The notes below the pieces were generated by a model. That model was given only the letters and a program-made list of their open reading frames with translations, was not told the origin of the DNA and made no database searches. Position numbers and translations under genes: made by a program. This document shows, in pieces, positions 33,476 to 42,023 of a DNA stretch of 64,000 nucleotides; positions within the stretch are counted from its first letter, which is position 1, and every line of letters starts with the position of its first letter. The stretch lies in NCBI GenBank assembly GCA_937992195.1, contig CALKKV010000043.1:124001-188000 (forward strand), read 5' to 3'. The DNA comes from an uncultured Gammaproteobacteria bacterium. GTDB taxonomy: Bacteria > Pseudomonadota > Gammaproteobacteria > Arenicellales > Poriferihabitantaceae.

Positions 33476-34603
33476 ATGAAGCACAGATGGCGTATTGCGC
33501 TGGTATTTATCGCTGCCGCACTTGTGCACGGTTGTGCTACCTACACCCCACCCAAACCAGGAATTGGCGAAGCAATTTCCTGGAACGAGCTGCCTGACTG
33601 GGGATCTGACCGTCACTATGAAGCCTGGCCGGCTTTGTTGCAATCCTGCAAACGATTAAAGAAAAAAGCGCAATGGGTTGAATTGTGCGAAGCCGCTAAC
33701 GATTTGGTTATACCCGATGCCAAAACTGCAAGAGCATTTTTCGAGACCTGGTTTTTACCTCACCCGGTATTTGCCGAAGGGGGTAAAACCAAAGGGCTTA
33801 TCACTGGCTATTACGAACCAATACTTCGAGGCAGTCTGGAACCCGGAGGTGAGTACCAATATCCACTCTACAGCCGCCCGGAGAATTTACTAAAGATCGA
33901 TCTTGGCGATCGCTTTCCCGAGCTAAAAAACAAGCGATTGAGAGGCCGCGTTGTCGACCAAAAAGTGATTCCATTTTATGACCGTCAAGAGATTGAATCC
34001 GATCGCGATCTTCTTGCAGGAAATGAATTGCTGTGGCTCGACAGCCGCGATGATGCATTTTTTCTGCATATCCAGGGTTCTGGAAGAGTAAGTCTGCCAG
34101 ACGGCTCTACTGTGGGTGTCGGATACGCCGACCAAAATGGTCAAGCCTACAAAGCCATTGGCAAAGTTTTGGTAGAACGTGGTGCTTTAGCGATCGAGGA
34201 AGTGACGCTTTTTTCCATTCGACGGTGGTTGAATGAGAATCCGGAGCAAGCAGAGTCTGTGCTCAATGAAAATCCAAGTTATGTGTTCTTTGTGATGCGT
34301 GACGAGCCTGAAACTGGCCCTGTTGGTTCTCTGAACGTGCCGCTGACCGCCGGTCGCAGCATTGCTATCGATCCAAAGTTAGTTGATCTGGGCGTACCAA
34401 TTTGGCTCACCAGTCATTTTCCTGGACAACCCGAGCAACCGCTGAATCGACTGGTGCTCGCTCAAGATACAGGGGGTGCGATTAAAGGTAATGTGCGCGC
34501 GGATGTGTTTTGGGGAACGGGCGAAGATGCGGAAAAAATGGCTGGATTAATGAAATCACCCGGACAGCTCTATGTACTACTGCCTAAATCAGTAGATCAA
34601 TAA
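33476..34603 (+). CDS. mltA: Membrane-bound lytic murein transglycosylase A
   Basis: 375 residues from ATG at 33476 (AGGA about nine bases upstream). A lipoprotein leader ends at VHGC with Cys20, so it is anchored in the outer membrane. The MltA barrel shows GLITGYYEPILRGS, DRQEIESDRDLL..NELLWLDSRDDAFFLHIQGSGRVSLPDG, and the 3D-type C-terminal segment LVLAQDTGGAIKGNVRADVFWGTGEDAEKMAG with the catalytic Asp. It cleaves glycan strands to 1,6-anhydromuramyl products, which Mpl encoded nearby can help recycle. Confidence 0.95.
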   Translation: MKHRWRIALVFIAAALVHGCATYTPPKPGIGEAISWNELPDWGSDRHYEAWPALLQSCKRLKKKAQWVELCEAANDLVIPDAKTARAFFETWFLPHPVFAEGGKTKGLITGYYEPILRGSLEPGGEYQYPLYSRPENLLKIDLGDRFPELKNKRLRGRVVDQKVIPFYDRQEIESDRDLLAGNELLWLDSRDDAFFLHIQGSGRVSLPDGSTVGVGYADQNGQAYKAIGKVLVERGALAIEEVTLFSIRRWLNENPEQAESVLNENPSYVFFVMRDEPETGPVGSLNVPLTAGRSIAIDPKLVDLGVPIWLTSHFPGQPEQPLNRLVLAQDTGGAIKGNVRADVFWGTGEDAEKMAGLMKSPGQLYVLLPKSVDQ

Positions 34604-34636
34604 ATCCTTTCAGCGTATCTGATTCCTTTCCGTGCT

Positions 34637-35734
34637 CTAGGAAAATTTTTCTAGAATACGATCTCCTGCGGCGACTTTTCTCCAGCCTCTGAACAAATCG
34701 AGTTCCCGATTACCGCGAACGAATTTCTCCACTGTATTTCGATTCGCTAAAAGAGAGGAAGAAAGATTTTGCTCTTCTGCGATACTGCGTAATTCAGTCA
34801 TCACTGCTTTCACTTTTTTCTTTTGCTCAGGCTCCAACAAATCCGGCGCACGCCACAAACTATCGGCATTCTTATCTCGATTGGTTGAAGCGCAAATATG
34901 TAAGATAGCAGTAGCCGACTGACGCAGCACACCCTGGTTCACCCCTTCTATTTTGCCAAGTTTTGTCGCATTGTCAGGCGCTAAGCGTGCAATTTCCAAG
35001 AGTGATTTGGTACTTAATATCCACTCTCGCGGGCGATTCCGTTTTATCGCTTGTTGTTCCCTCCAGATAGCAAGTTCTTTAGCTGTTTCGTGAGCAACAA
35101 TCGGCAAGCGCATTGCGCCTTTCAGTTTTCGCCACGCCATTTGTGGATTAACCTGCCAGTTTTCAGGATTCAGCTGACGGGAGCACTCATCCTCAAACCA
35201 CGGCATACGATCAAATTGCTCAAGTTTTTGTTGAAGAAAATCTCGTACCGTATGCAGATAGAGGACGTCGTCCATCGCATATTCCAGCTCCCCCTGGGAA
35301 AGTGGTCGCGAGGACCAGTCTGCCCTGGTATGGGATTTTGCCAGCTTCACGGCACATACAGTTTCTACCATTGCTGCGTAACTCACTTGATCTCCATAGC
35401 CGCAAAAAGCAGCGGCAATTTGGGTGTCGAACAACTGGTGTGGCAGCCTCGGACTCCGCGTATCAAATGCCTCAAAATCCTGCCGGCAGGAATGCAGGAT
35501 CGTCTCGGTATTCTTAGTCTCCAACAGCGACAAAAAAGGGTCGAGTGAGTCGATCGATAGTGGATCGATACAGCAGTTGAAATTTCTGCTTGCAACCTGA
35601 ATTAAGCAAAGTATCGGCGCATAAGTTTTTTCGCGCATAAACTCCGTGTCGATAGCAAAACAGTCGTCTTCGGACAATCGTTTGCAGGCGGATTCGAGGG
35701 TGTCGGTGTCCTCGACAATATGGATGTTTGTCAT
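34637..35734 (-). CDS. rnd: Ribonuclease D
   Basis: 365 residues. DEDDy exonuclease domain: FAIDTEFMREKTY (first Asp and Glu), ILHSCRQDFEAF, and YAMDDVLYL with the last Asp, followed by two HRDC-like helical regions (about 205-285 and 290-365). It trims 3' ends of structured RNAs such as tRNA precursors. The 5' end overlaps by 15 bp the start of a divergent membrane-protein gene, so one of the two starts may be misplaced. Confidence 0.95.
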   Translation of the reverse strand: MTNIHIVEDTDTLESACKRLSEDDCFAIDTEFMREKTYAPILCLIQVASRNFNCCIDPLSIDSLDPFLSLLETKNTETILHSCRQDFEAFDTRSPRLPHQLFDTQIAAAFCGYGDQVSYAAMVETVCAVKLAKSHTRADWSSRPLSQGELEYAMDDVLYLHTVRDFLQQKLEQFDRMPWFEDECSRQLNPENWQVNPQMAWRKLKGAMRLPIVAHETAKELAIWREQQAIKRNRPREWILSTKSLLEIARLAPDNATKLGKIEGVNQGVLRQSATAILHICASTNRDKNADSLWRAPDLLEPEQKKKVKAVMTELRSIAEEQNLSSSLLANRNTVEKFVRGNRELDLFRGWRKVAAGDRILEKFS

Positions 35735-36301
35735 GCTCCTAATGATATCATCGCGCTTAACTTCTTAACTATTCGATCTTTGATTCCAATACCCATTCTT
35801 TTGCGAATTTGCCTGTTTGGTGCAAATCCTCAGGACCTTCCCGCGTCCCGTCAGGTGTTAGTGTTAACCATTGCATCGGCAATGATTATCTTGTTCATTT
35901 GCTATTCTGCGCTGCCCGGAGATCGCTTTGTCATGCCCTTAACCGTAGCGCATATCATTGCCATGGGAATTGTTTGGGTCGTTCTTCTAAAGTTTCACGA
36001 TCAACTGAAACGTTGGTATCAGTCCGCAACTGCGATCTACGGTTGTACAAGTATGATCAATCTAGTGCAACTACCGGTTGTCCTGAAACTCATCCAGCAA
36101 ACCAGCGGCGCCGTGAACAATTCACTTAGTTTGACTGCGGTGGTAGTTATGTTGATGTGGATCTGGGAGATTGCAGTGGTCTCCAGAATTATCCAGCAGA
36201 CGCTGGAGGTAAAACGGTTTACTTCTGTCATGCTCAGTCTTACCTTTACCTTCGCAATCCATCTGGCGTTATTGCAGATATTCGGCGACGCGAGAACTTA
36301 G
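35720..36301 (+). CDS. Hypothetical membrane protein
   Basis: Up to 193 residues with about five hydrophobic segments: around 20-30, 46-62, 70-90, 105-125 and 132-155, with another at the C-terminus (about 168-185). I do not recognise the family. The ATG at 35720 lies inside the divergent rnd start region; a later non-ATG start near residue 15-22 would avoid the overlap and is equally plausible. It ends 12 bp before mpl, so it may be translated with it. The last helix runs close to the C-terminus. Confidence 0.6.
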   Translation: MDVCHAPNDIIALNFLTIRSLIPIPILLRICLFGANPQDLPASRQVLVLTIASAMIILFICYSALPGDRFVMPLTVAHIIAMGIVWVVLLKFHDQLKRWYQSATAIYGCTSMINLVQLPVVLKLIQQTSGAVNNSLSLTAVVVMLMWIWEIAVVSRIIQQTLEVKRFTSVMLSLTFTFAIHLALLQIFGDART

Positions 36302-36313
36302 CGAAAAATAATT

Positions 36314-37693
36314 ATGCATATTTTTATTGCCGGTATATGCGGCACGTTTATGGCCGGTATTGCACAACTGGCGCAGTCCATGGGGCACCGGGTATCGGGC
36401 TGCGATACCAACGTCTATCCGCCTATGAGCGATGTGCTTGCCAGTGCGGGAATAGAGGTAATGGAAGGTTATCACCCGAATCACCTGCCCGACGATATTT
36501 CTAGTGTAATTATTGGCAATGCGCTCTCCAGAGGAAACCCTCTGGTTGAATTTGTGCTCGCCAATCAAATTCACTACCAGTCCGGTCCGGAGTGGCTTAA
36601 AAATGCGGTTCTTCGTGACCGCAAGGTAATCGCAGTTGCCGGCACCCATGGGAAAACCACAACTGCTTCCATGATCGCATGGATTTTGGACTCCGCTGGT
36701 CTTTCTCCGGGTTTTCTAATCGGCGGACAACCGGGCAACTTTAACGAGACAGCACGGCTGGGTTCAGGAGAATATTTCGTTATCGAAGCAGATGAATACG
36801 ATACTGCATTCTTCGACAAGCGCTCTAAATTTGTTCACTATCTGCCTGATATTGCTGTACTTAATAATCTGGAGTTTGACCACGCCGACATCTTCTGCGA
36901 CCTGGCTCAGATCAAAACACAATTTCATCATCTGATTCGAATCGTCCCAAGAAACGGCAAGATCATCGTCAATCAGGATGAAGACGAACTCAACGACGTG
37001 CTTTCCCAGGGCTGCTGGAGTCCGGTCTCTGGTTTCTCGACTAAGGACAATGGCGCAGAATGGTATGCAAAATCAGGTTCCGCAGCAGCGGTGCAATTTG
37101 ACGTTGCCCACAACGGCGACTTTCACTCCAGTATTCAATGGGGATGTATCGGTCATCACAACATGTTGAATGCGCTTGCGGCAATCGCGTCAGCATCGGA
37201 GGCTGGTGTATCCGCTGAACACAGCGCCGAGGCACTCACATTTTTTAAACCCAGCGCGCGTAGACTGGAGCGGATGACCCATTCGGGTTCAACCGTTCTT
37301 TATCAGGATTTTGCGCACCACCCTACCGCCATCAAAACCACTCTCGAAGCATTGCATGCGCGCTATCCGGAGAAACGAATACTTGCTATTGTCGAACCGC
37401 GATCAAATACAATGCAAATGGGCCATCATGGCGATCAGCTGGGAAAGGCGTTGGGTTGCGCTGACGAAACCTGGTTCTACACACCAACCTCATTAGATTG
37501 GCAACCAGAGAGACTGGCAACCAAAAACCCTGTATACGTATTTTCGGATGCCGAAGCACTCGTTAACGATGTGATGGGCAACTGCGAGGCAGATACCAGC
37601 GAAGAAGGCAGTGTTATTATTGCGATGAGCAATGGCGGTTTCGACGCTATTCCGAAGCGAATCGCTGACAGGCTAAAAAACGTGAACTTCTAG
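36314..37693 (+). CDS. mpl: UDP-N-acetylmuramate:L-alanyl-gamma-D-glutamyl-meso-diaminopimelate ligase
   Basis: 459 residues of the Mur ligase superfamily. MHIFIAGICGTFMAGIAQLAQSMGH at the N-terminus is diagnostic for Mpl; the ATP loop is VAGTHGKTTTASM, followed by FVIEADEYDTAFFDKRSKFVHY and the C-terminal DFAHHPTAIKTTLEAL and IVEPRSNTMQMG. It reattaches recovered tripeptide to UDP-MurNAc in murein recycling, which fits with mltA nearby. A 12-bp gap to the upstream membrane gene suggests co-transcription. Confidence 0.97.
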   Translation: MHIFIAGICGTFMAGIAQLAQSMGHRVSGCDTNVYPPMSDVLASAGIEVMEGYHPNHLPDDISSVIIGNALSRGNPLVEFVLANQIHYQSGPEWLKNAVLRDRKVIAVAGTHGKTTTASMIAWILDSAGLSPGFLIGGQPGNFNETARLGSGEYFVIEADEYDTAFFDKRSKFVHYLPDIAVLNNLEFDHADIFCDLAQIKTQFHHLIRIVPRNGKIIVNQDEDELNDVLSQGCWSPVSGFSTKDNGAEWYAKSGSAAAVQFDVAHNGDFHSSIQWGCIGHHNMLNALAAIASASEAGVSAEHSAEALTFFKPSARRLERMTHSGSTVLYQDFAHHPTAIKTTLEALHARYPEKRILAIVEPRSNTMQMGHHGDQLGKALGCADETWFYTPTSLDWQPERLATKNPVYVFSDAEALVNDVMGNCEADTSEEGSVIIAMSNGGFDAIPKRIADRLKNVNF

Positions 37694-37784
37694 CAAGCTA
37701 TGCCGCTGTTTAGGGAACTTGAGACCTGCAGGGTACTCAAAACTGAGTAAGTTTTTATCAACAAATAATTTAACGGACACCATC

Positions 37785-38432
37785 ATGACAAAATTATTGA
37801 CGAGAATCATCGGAGCTACTTTTATCGCTCTGCTTTTCATCCAACCTGCGACTGCACAATCTGATGTGTATGTGGAAGGTGGACATTACGAATTACTCGG
37901 GGAGTTTCAGCCGGTCCAAACTGGGGACAAAATTGAAGTGGTTGAAATGTTCTGGTACCGATGCCCGCACTGCTATCGCTTGGAGCCATATCTAGAAAAG
38001 TGGCTGCAAAATAAACCAGAGAATGCCGAATATGTTCCAATCCCAGCACTACTGAATAACAGCTGGGCATTTCAGGCGCGTGCATTCTACACATTTGAAG
38101 CATTAGGACTGACCGATACTCTCCATGCCAAGTTTTTCGACGCCATTCATAAAGAAAGACGGCCTTTTAATACCCCTGACCAGTTAGCAGAGTGGGCTCA
38201 GGAATACGGCGCCGATCCGGAAGAAATCAAACAAACAATGAATTCTTTCGCTGTTAACAACAAGCTCAATTTTGCAGCGCTCATGTCTAAAAAATATGGC
38301 ATCACCGGCGTCCCGGCAATTATTGTTGATGGCAAATATCGAACCAACGTTTCCATGGCTGGCAGCCACGAGGAGCTTTTTCTGCTGATTGACTATCTTG
38401 TTGAGAAAGCAGCAGCTGAAAGACAAAGCTAA
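37785..38432 (+). CDS. dsbA: Thiol:disulfide interchange protein DsbA
   Basis: 215 residues from ATG at 37785; the frame is open upstream but that part is not signal-like. Signal peptide ends near PATAQ. The periplasmic thioredoxin-fold has CPHC at 60-63 and the cis-proline in GVPAIIVDG, with the helical insert between. It introduces disulfides into exported proteins; several exported proteins in this window have paired cysteines. Monocistronic in appearance. Confidence 0.94.
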   Translation: MTKLLTRIIGATFIALLFIQPATAQSDVYVEGGHYELLGEFQPVQTGDKIEVVEMFWYRCPHCYRLEPYLEKWLQNKPENAEYVPIPALLNNSWAFQARAFYTFEALGLTDTLHAKFFDAIHKERRPFNTPDQLAEWAQEYGADPEEIKQTMNSFAVNNKLNFAALMSKKYGITGVPAIIVDGKYRTNVSMAGSHEELFLLIDYLVEKAAAERQS

Positions 38433-38540
38433 TTTCCTCAGCTGAGTTAGGTCGCGTAGCTTGTAAAAAGCGCTTTTTTCAGGCGCTATTCATTGCGATA
38501 AGATACGCTTCCTGACTCACTAACAAGAGGAATTACTAAT

Positions 38541-38948
38541 ATGGCGAAATCTATTGAAGCAATCGAAGGAATTGGTCCAGCCTACGGTGCAAAGCTTCGA
38601 GAAATTGGATGCAGTAGTCCGGCTAAGCTATTGAAAGCAGGTGCTGACCGACAGGGTCGCAAACAAATAGCTGAAAGGTCCGGCATCAGCGATAGTATCA
38701 TTCTCCGATGCGTTAATATGGCTGATCTCTTTAGAATCAAAGGAGTAGCGACGCAATATGCAGAACTTCTTGAAGCAGCAGGGGTTGATACCGTCAAGGA
38801 GCTGCGAAATAGAAATGCCGCGAATCTGGCCGAAGCAATGAAAAACACCAATGCTGAGAAGAAGTTGGTGCGGCTGGTTCCCAGTTTGAAAAGCGTTGAG
38901 AACTGGGTGGAACAGGCAAAATCCCTTCCCCCTGTGGTGACCTATTGA
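38541..38948 (+). CDS. DUF4332 (helix-hairpin-helix) protein
   Basis: 135 residues starting behind a good AGGAA. Two helix-hairpin-helix-like units are visible: IEAIEGIGPAYGAKLREIG near the N-terminus and LFRIKGVATQYAELLEAAGVDTVKELRNRN in the middle. That is the DUF4332 pattern, proposed to bind DNA or a nucleic acid, but with no known role. It has its own promoter region after dsbA and is followed by a strong terminator, so it is a single-gene unit. Confidence 0.87.
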   Translation: MAKSIEAIEGIGPAYGAKLREIGCSSPAKLLKAGADRQGRKQIAERSGISDSIILRCVNMADLFRIKGVATQYAELLEAAGVDTVKELRNRNAANLAEAMKNTNAEKKLVRLVPSLKSVENWVEQAKSLPPVVTY

Positions 38949-39000
38949 TTGCGAGATTCCGCAGCAGTCTGACAAAAAAACCTATCTGATACAAATCACA

Positions 39001-39038
39001 CCCGAGGCCAACCCATTAGATTGGTCTCGGGTTTTTTT
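39001..39038 (+). terminator. Rho-independent terminator after DUF4332
   Basis: CCCGAGGCCAA at 39001-39011 pairs with TTGGTCTCGGG at 39021-39031 (one G-T pair) and is followed by seven T. It ends the plus-strand transcript just before the convergent acyl-CoA dehydrogenase gene stop at 39037. Confidence 0.9.
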
Positions 39039-40821
39039 ATGCGACTTTGAAATCGTCGATATTGGTCGCAGCAATTAAATCTCCGCTGCTGTTAATTCGG
39101 TCTAACATCGTATGCATCTGCGGCATTTCACTGGAAAAATAGAATTCAGCCGTGCGTACTTTGGTCGCAAAGAAAGGATCCGTGTCGCCTGCGGCTATCC
39201 GCGATTTAGCACGAGAGGCTGATTTAGCCATTTGCCAGCCGCAAGTCACAATGCCCCACAGTCTTAAGTACGGTTCAGACACTGCGGCGATTTGACGCAT
39301 GTTTTCCGCAGGCTGTGCCGCTAATACTTCAACCACATGGTTAAGCTGATCCAGACCGTCCGTTAGCGCGCGTTGCATCGGCTCTTCAAGTCCCTCGAGA
39401 GTTTGCACATCCTGTTTGATATAGCCAATTACGCGCTGAGCCAATTGACCGCCGTCGCGCAATAGTTTTCTTCCAGCCAAATCCAGCGCCTGTATACCTG
39501 TGGTCCCCTCGTATATCGGAGTGATTCTTTGATCGCGATAGTGCTGGGCTGCGCCGGTTTCCTCCATAAAGCCCATACCGCCGTGTATCTGTAACGCAAG
39601 CGAAACATTCTCCAAACCAAGCTCGGTGGAATAGCCCTTTACAATGGGCGTCAGAATCTCGACCATATCATTCGCCGCATTTCTGGTTGACTCATCGGTA
39701 TGTCGCTCAGACTTATCCATACAGCTCGAAGACACCATCGCCAAAGCACGCAAAGCTTCATTACGACATTTCTGCGTCCACAGCAGCCTCTGCACATCAG
39801 GATGATCAATAATATTGACACGACCTCCTTTGGGATCGTCAATTGCAGCACCTTGTGTTCGATTGCTCGCATATTCCACAGCCTGCTGATAAGCGCGATC
39901 GGCCAATGCATAGCCCTGAACTCCAACAGAATGTCGTGCAACGTTCATCATAGTAAACATGCACATTAGGCCTTGATGCTCGCCACCAATTAAGTACCCT
40001 ACAGCACTATCGTCGTCACCATAGCCAAGCACCGCAGTCGGGCTGGCATGAATACCGAGCTTATGCTCAAGCTTCAGTGTTTTGACATCGTTACGAATCG
40101 TCCATTTTCCACTATCATCCTGCAGATACTTCGGCACAATAAATAAAGAGATGCCTTTAACCCCTTCCGGCGCATCTGGTAGCCTGGCAAGGACCAGGTG
40201 AATAATATTCTCGGTCATATCATGATCACCATAGGTGATAAATATTTTCTGACCCGATATCAGATAATGATCTCCATTCGGTTTTGCTTTCGCTCTCACA
40301 GCCGCTAAATCTGAACCCGCTTGTGGCTCTGTCAGGTTCATTGTTCCGGTCCACTCCCCGGAAACCAGTTTCGCTAAATAGGTTTCTTTCTGTTCTTCTG
40401 AACCGTGGGCTAAAACTGCTTCAATCGCACCTTGAGTCAGCAACGGACATAGTGCAAAAGACATATTTGATGCATGCCATATTTCATTGACCGCGGTAGA
40501 TATGACCCAAGGCAAACCCTGTCCCCCTACCTCCGGGTCAAAGGGCAAACCATTCCAGCCGCTTTCAATAAATTGTTTATATGCCTCCTTCCAGCCATCA
40601 GCGGTGACCGCTTGACCGTCAACTAATCTTGCACCCTGGATATCACCACTGTGATTTATTGGCGCTAATACCTCGCTACCAAACTTCCCGGCTTCTTCGA
40701 GAATTGCTTCAACCAGTTCCTGATTGACTTCTTCATACCCGGGTAGCTGCTGAATGCCTTCAAGGTCAGCCAGTTCCAAGCAAGCGAACAATAGATCTTT
40801 GGTTGGGGCGGTATAAGACAT
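39037..40821 (-). CDS. Acyl-CoA dehydrogenase, long form with C-terminal extension (DmdC/FadE-like)
   Basis: 594 residues, about 200 longer than a basic acyl-CoA dehydrogenase. Flavin and substrate motifs: GSAVNEIWHASNMSFALCP-like helix, GTMNLTEPQAGSDLAAVRAKA, GQKIFITYGDHD, and the catalytic glutamate in TPIYEGTTGIQALDL. The tail after about 460 matches the acetyl-CoA dehydrogenase C-terminal-like domain. This architecture occurs in 3-methylmercaptopropionyl-CoA dehydrogenase (DmdC) and in FadE-type enzymes for other acyl-CoAs. No dmdB or dmdD is next to it, so the substrate is open. Divergent from a GDPD gene. Confidence 0.9.
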   Translation of the reverse strand: MSYTAPTKDLLFACLELADLEGIQQLPGYEEVNQELVEAILEEAGKFGSEVLAPINHSGDIQGARLVDGQAVTADGWKEAYKQFIESGWNGLPFDPEVGGQGLPWVISTAVNEIWHASNMSFALCPLLTQGAIEAVLAHGSEEQKETYLAKLVSGEWTGTMNLTEPQAGSDLAAVRAKAKPNGDHYLISGQKIFITYGDHDMTENIIHLVLARLPDAPEGVKGISLFIVPKYLQDDSGKWTIRNDVKTLKLEHKLGIHASPTAVLGYGDDDSAVGYLIGGEHQGLMCMFTMMNVARHSVGVQGYALADRAYQQAVEYASNRTQGAAIDDPKGGRVNIIDHPDVQRLLWTQKCRNEALRALAMVSSSCMDKSERHTDESTRNAANDMVEILTPIVKGYSTELGLENVSLALQIHGGMGFMEETGAAQHYRDQRITPIYEGTTGIQALDLAGRKLLRDGGQLAQRVIGYIKQDVQTLEGLEEPMQRALTDGLDQLNHVVEVLAAQPAENMRQIAAVSEPYLRLWGIVTCGWQMAKSASRAKSRIAAGDTDPFFATKVRTAEFYFSSEMPQMHTMLDRINSSGDLIAATNIDDFKVA

Positions 40822-40961
40822 AACGAATTCTGATAGATTAAACTGTGGGCAGGAGTGGCCGATATTTCAGGCGCTTAAGTGGCAAGTTTATCGTTTTTAA
40901 GGAACGAATGAAACGGCGCTTTTTGTTAAGAAAATTTACGCGACAAAATCTCTTAATAGTC

Positions 40962-40980
40962 GTAAATTCACTGAATTTAC
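40962..40980. promoter_or_regulatory. Perfect 19-nt palindrome between the acyl-CoA dehydrogenase and GDPD genes
   Basis: GTAAATTCA at 40962-40970 and TGAATTTAC at 40972-40980 are exact reverse complements around one central C. A further AATTTACG at about 40933-40940 mirrors CGTAAATT at 40961-40968. The site is 33 bp before the GDPD start and about 140 bp before the dehydrogenase start. It looks like an operator for a dimeric regulator; which one is unknown. Confidence 0.45.
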
Positions 40981-41012
40981 TGCGATAACTATTCAATAGC
41001 TGAAAATCAACG

Positions 41013-41951
41013 ATGCCCCAGATTCAAGCCCAGTCCCGCGCTCGACCCGCTGTCCACGGACACCGCGGCGCACGAGGCAGAATGCCGGAAAACTCTCTAC
41101 CTTCTGTTTCTTACGCAATTGCCAGTGGCGCCGACGCGGCTGAGATAGATGTTTGTATCAGCGCAGACAATGCACTAGTGATCCACCACGACCTTCATTT
41201 ATCATCGGATCTAACCTGCGATGCAAATGCAAAGCGCGTCGATCCTCCGATCGCTATTCGCGATCAAACTCTGGCGCAGCTTAAACAATTCGATATTGGA
41301 CAGATTGATCGACAGTCATTATACGCCAAGCGATTTTTACAACAGGTTTCACTGCCAAATACTGGCATTCCAACCCTTACGGAATTTATCGATAGAATCT
41401 TGAATATCGCCGATGATCAGTTTGTGTTCAACATTGAATTAAAGGGCGCACCGGCAAATCCTGAACTCATTGCACAACCAGATCAGTATATTGACCTTTT
41501 ACTCGAAGTACTCCTTCCACACATGAATGGTTCGGAAAAATTCATCTCACGCCTGTTCGTTCAAAGTTTTGACTGGCGTTTGATCACCACATTGATGCAA
41601 CGCCATTCAAATATTCGATGCGGGTTGTTAACCGACCAACAAACTGACGGCAATCCCCGCATTCCTGTGGCAAACGTTAGCACCCTGTGGACAGACAGCA
41701 TGGATCTTGCCAACTATCAATCTGTTCCGCACATGATTGCATCCACAGGCGCTGATGTTTGGTCCAGCAATCATCTGGATTTAACGCGGGACCTGGTTGA
41801 GGAGGCGCACCAGCTGGGGTTATCTGTATACTGCTGGACGGTGAATGCCCTTGAAGATATGGAAAGAATGATTGCGATCGGAGTAGACGCAATTACCACT
41901 GACTATCCAGCAGAGTTAGTAAGTGTATTAAACAAAAACAGTAAACGATGA
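41013..41951 (+). CDS. Glycerophosphodiester phosphodiesterase
   Basis: 312 residues. HGHRGARGRMPENSLPSVSYAIASGADAAEIDVCISADNALVIHHD gives the TIM-barrel metal and phosphate site (His/Arg/Glu at the N-terminus, Glu and Asp on the next strand, His-His-Asp), with FNIELK and VYCWTVNALEDMERMIAIGVDAITTDYPAEL at the end. It hydrolyses glycerophosphodiesters to glycerol 3-phosphate. No signal peptide is seen, so it is cytoplasmic like UgpQ. Single gene, divergent from the acyl-CoA dehydrogenase. Confidence 0.92.
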   Translation: MPQIQAQSRARPAVHGHRGARGRMPENSLPSVSYAIASGADAAEIDVCISADNALVIHHDLHLSSDLTCDANAKRVDPPIAIRDQTLAQLKQFDIGQIDRQSLYAKRFLQQVSLPNTGIPTLTEFIDRILNIADDQFVFNIELKGAPANPELIAQPDQYIDLLLEVLLPHMNGSEKFISRLFVQSFDWRLITTLMQRHSNIRCGLLTDQQTDGNPRIPVANVSTLWTDSMDLANYQSVPHMIASTGADVWSSNHLDLTRDLVEEAHQLGLSVYCWTVNALEDMERMIAIGVDAITTDYPAELVSVLNKNSKR

Positions 41952-41956
41952 TCCGC

Positions 41957-41981
41957 ACTAGCAGAAGCCATTCCTGCTAGT
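41957..41981. terminator. Hairpin between convergent genes
   Basis: ACTAGCAG at 41957-41964 pairs perfectly with CTGCTAGT at 41974-41981 around nine bases, between the GDPD and mmsA 3' ends. There is no T-run on either strand, so it is not a classic intrinsic terminator. It may stabilise 3' ends. Confidence 0.4.
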
Positions 41982-42023
41982 ACGCTATATCAATCGGCTA
42001 ATTCGATTGTCATATTTAGTCCT

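Noticed and set aside
35051-35548. 165-residue plus-strand frame inside rnd
   Set aside because: It is antisense to a well-supported RNase D and has no protein-like motifs.
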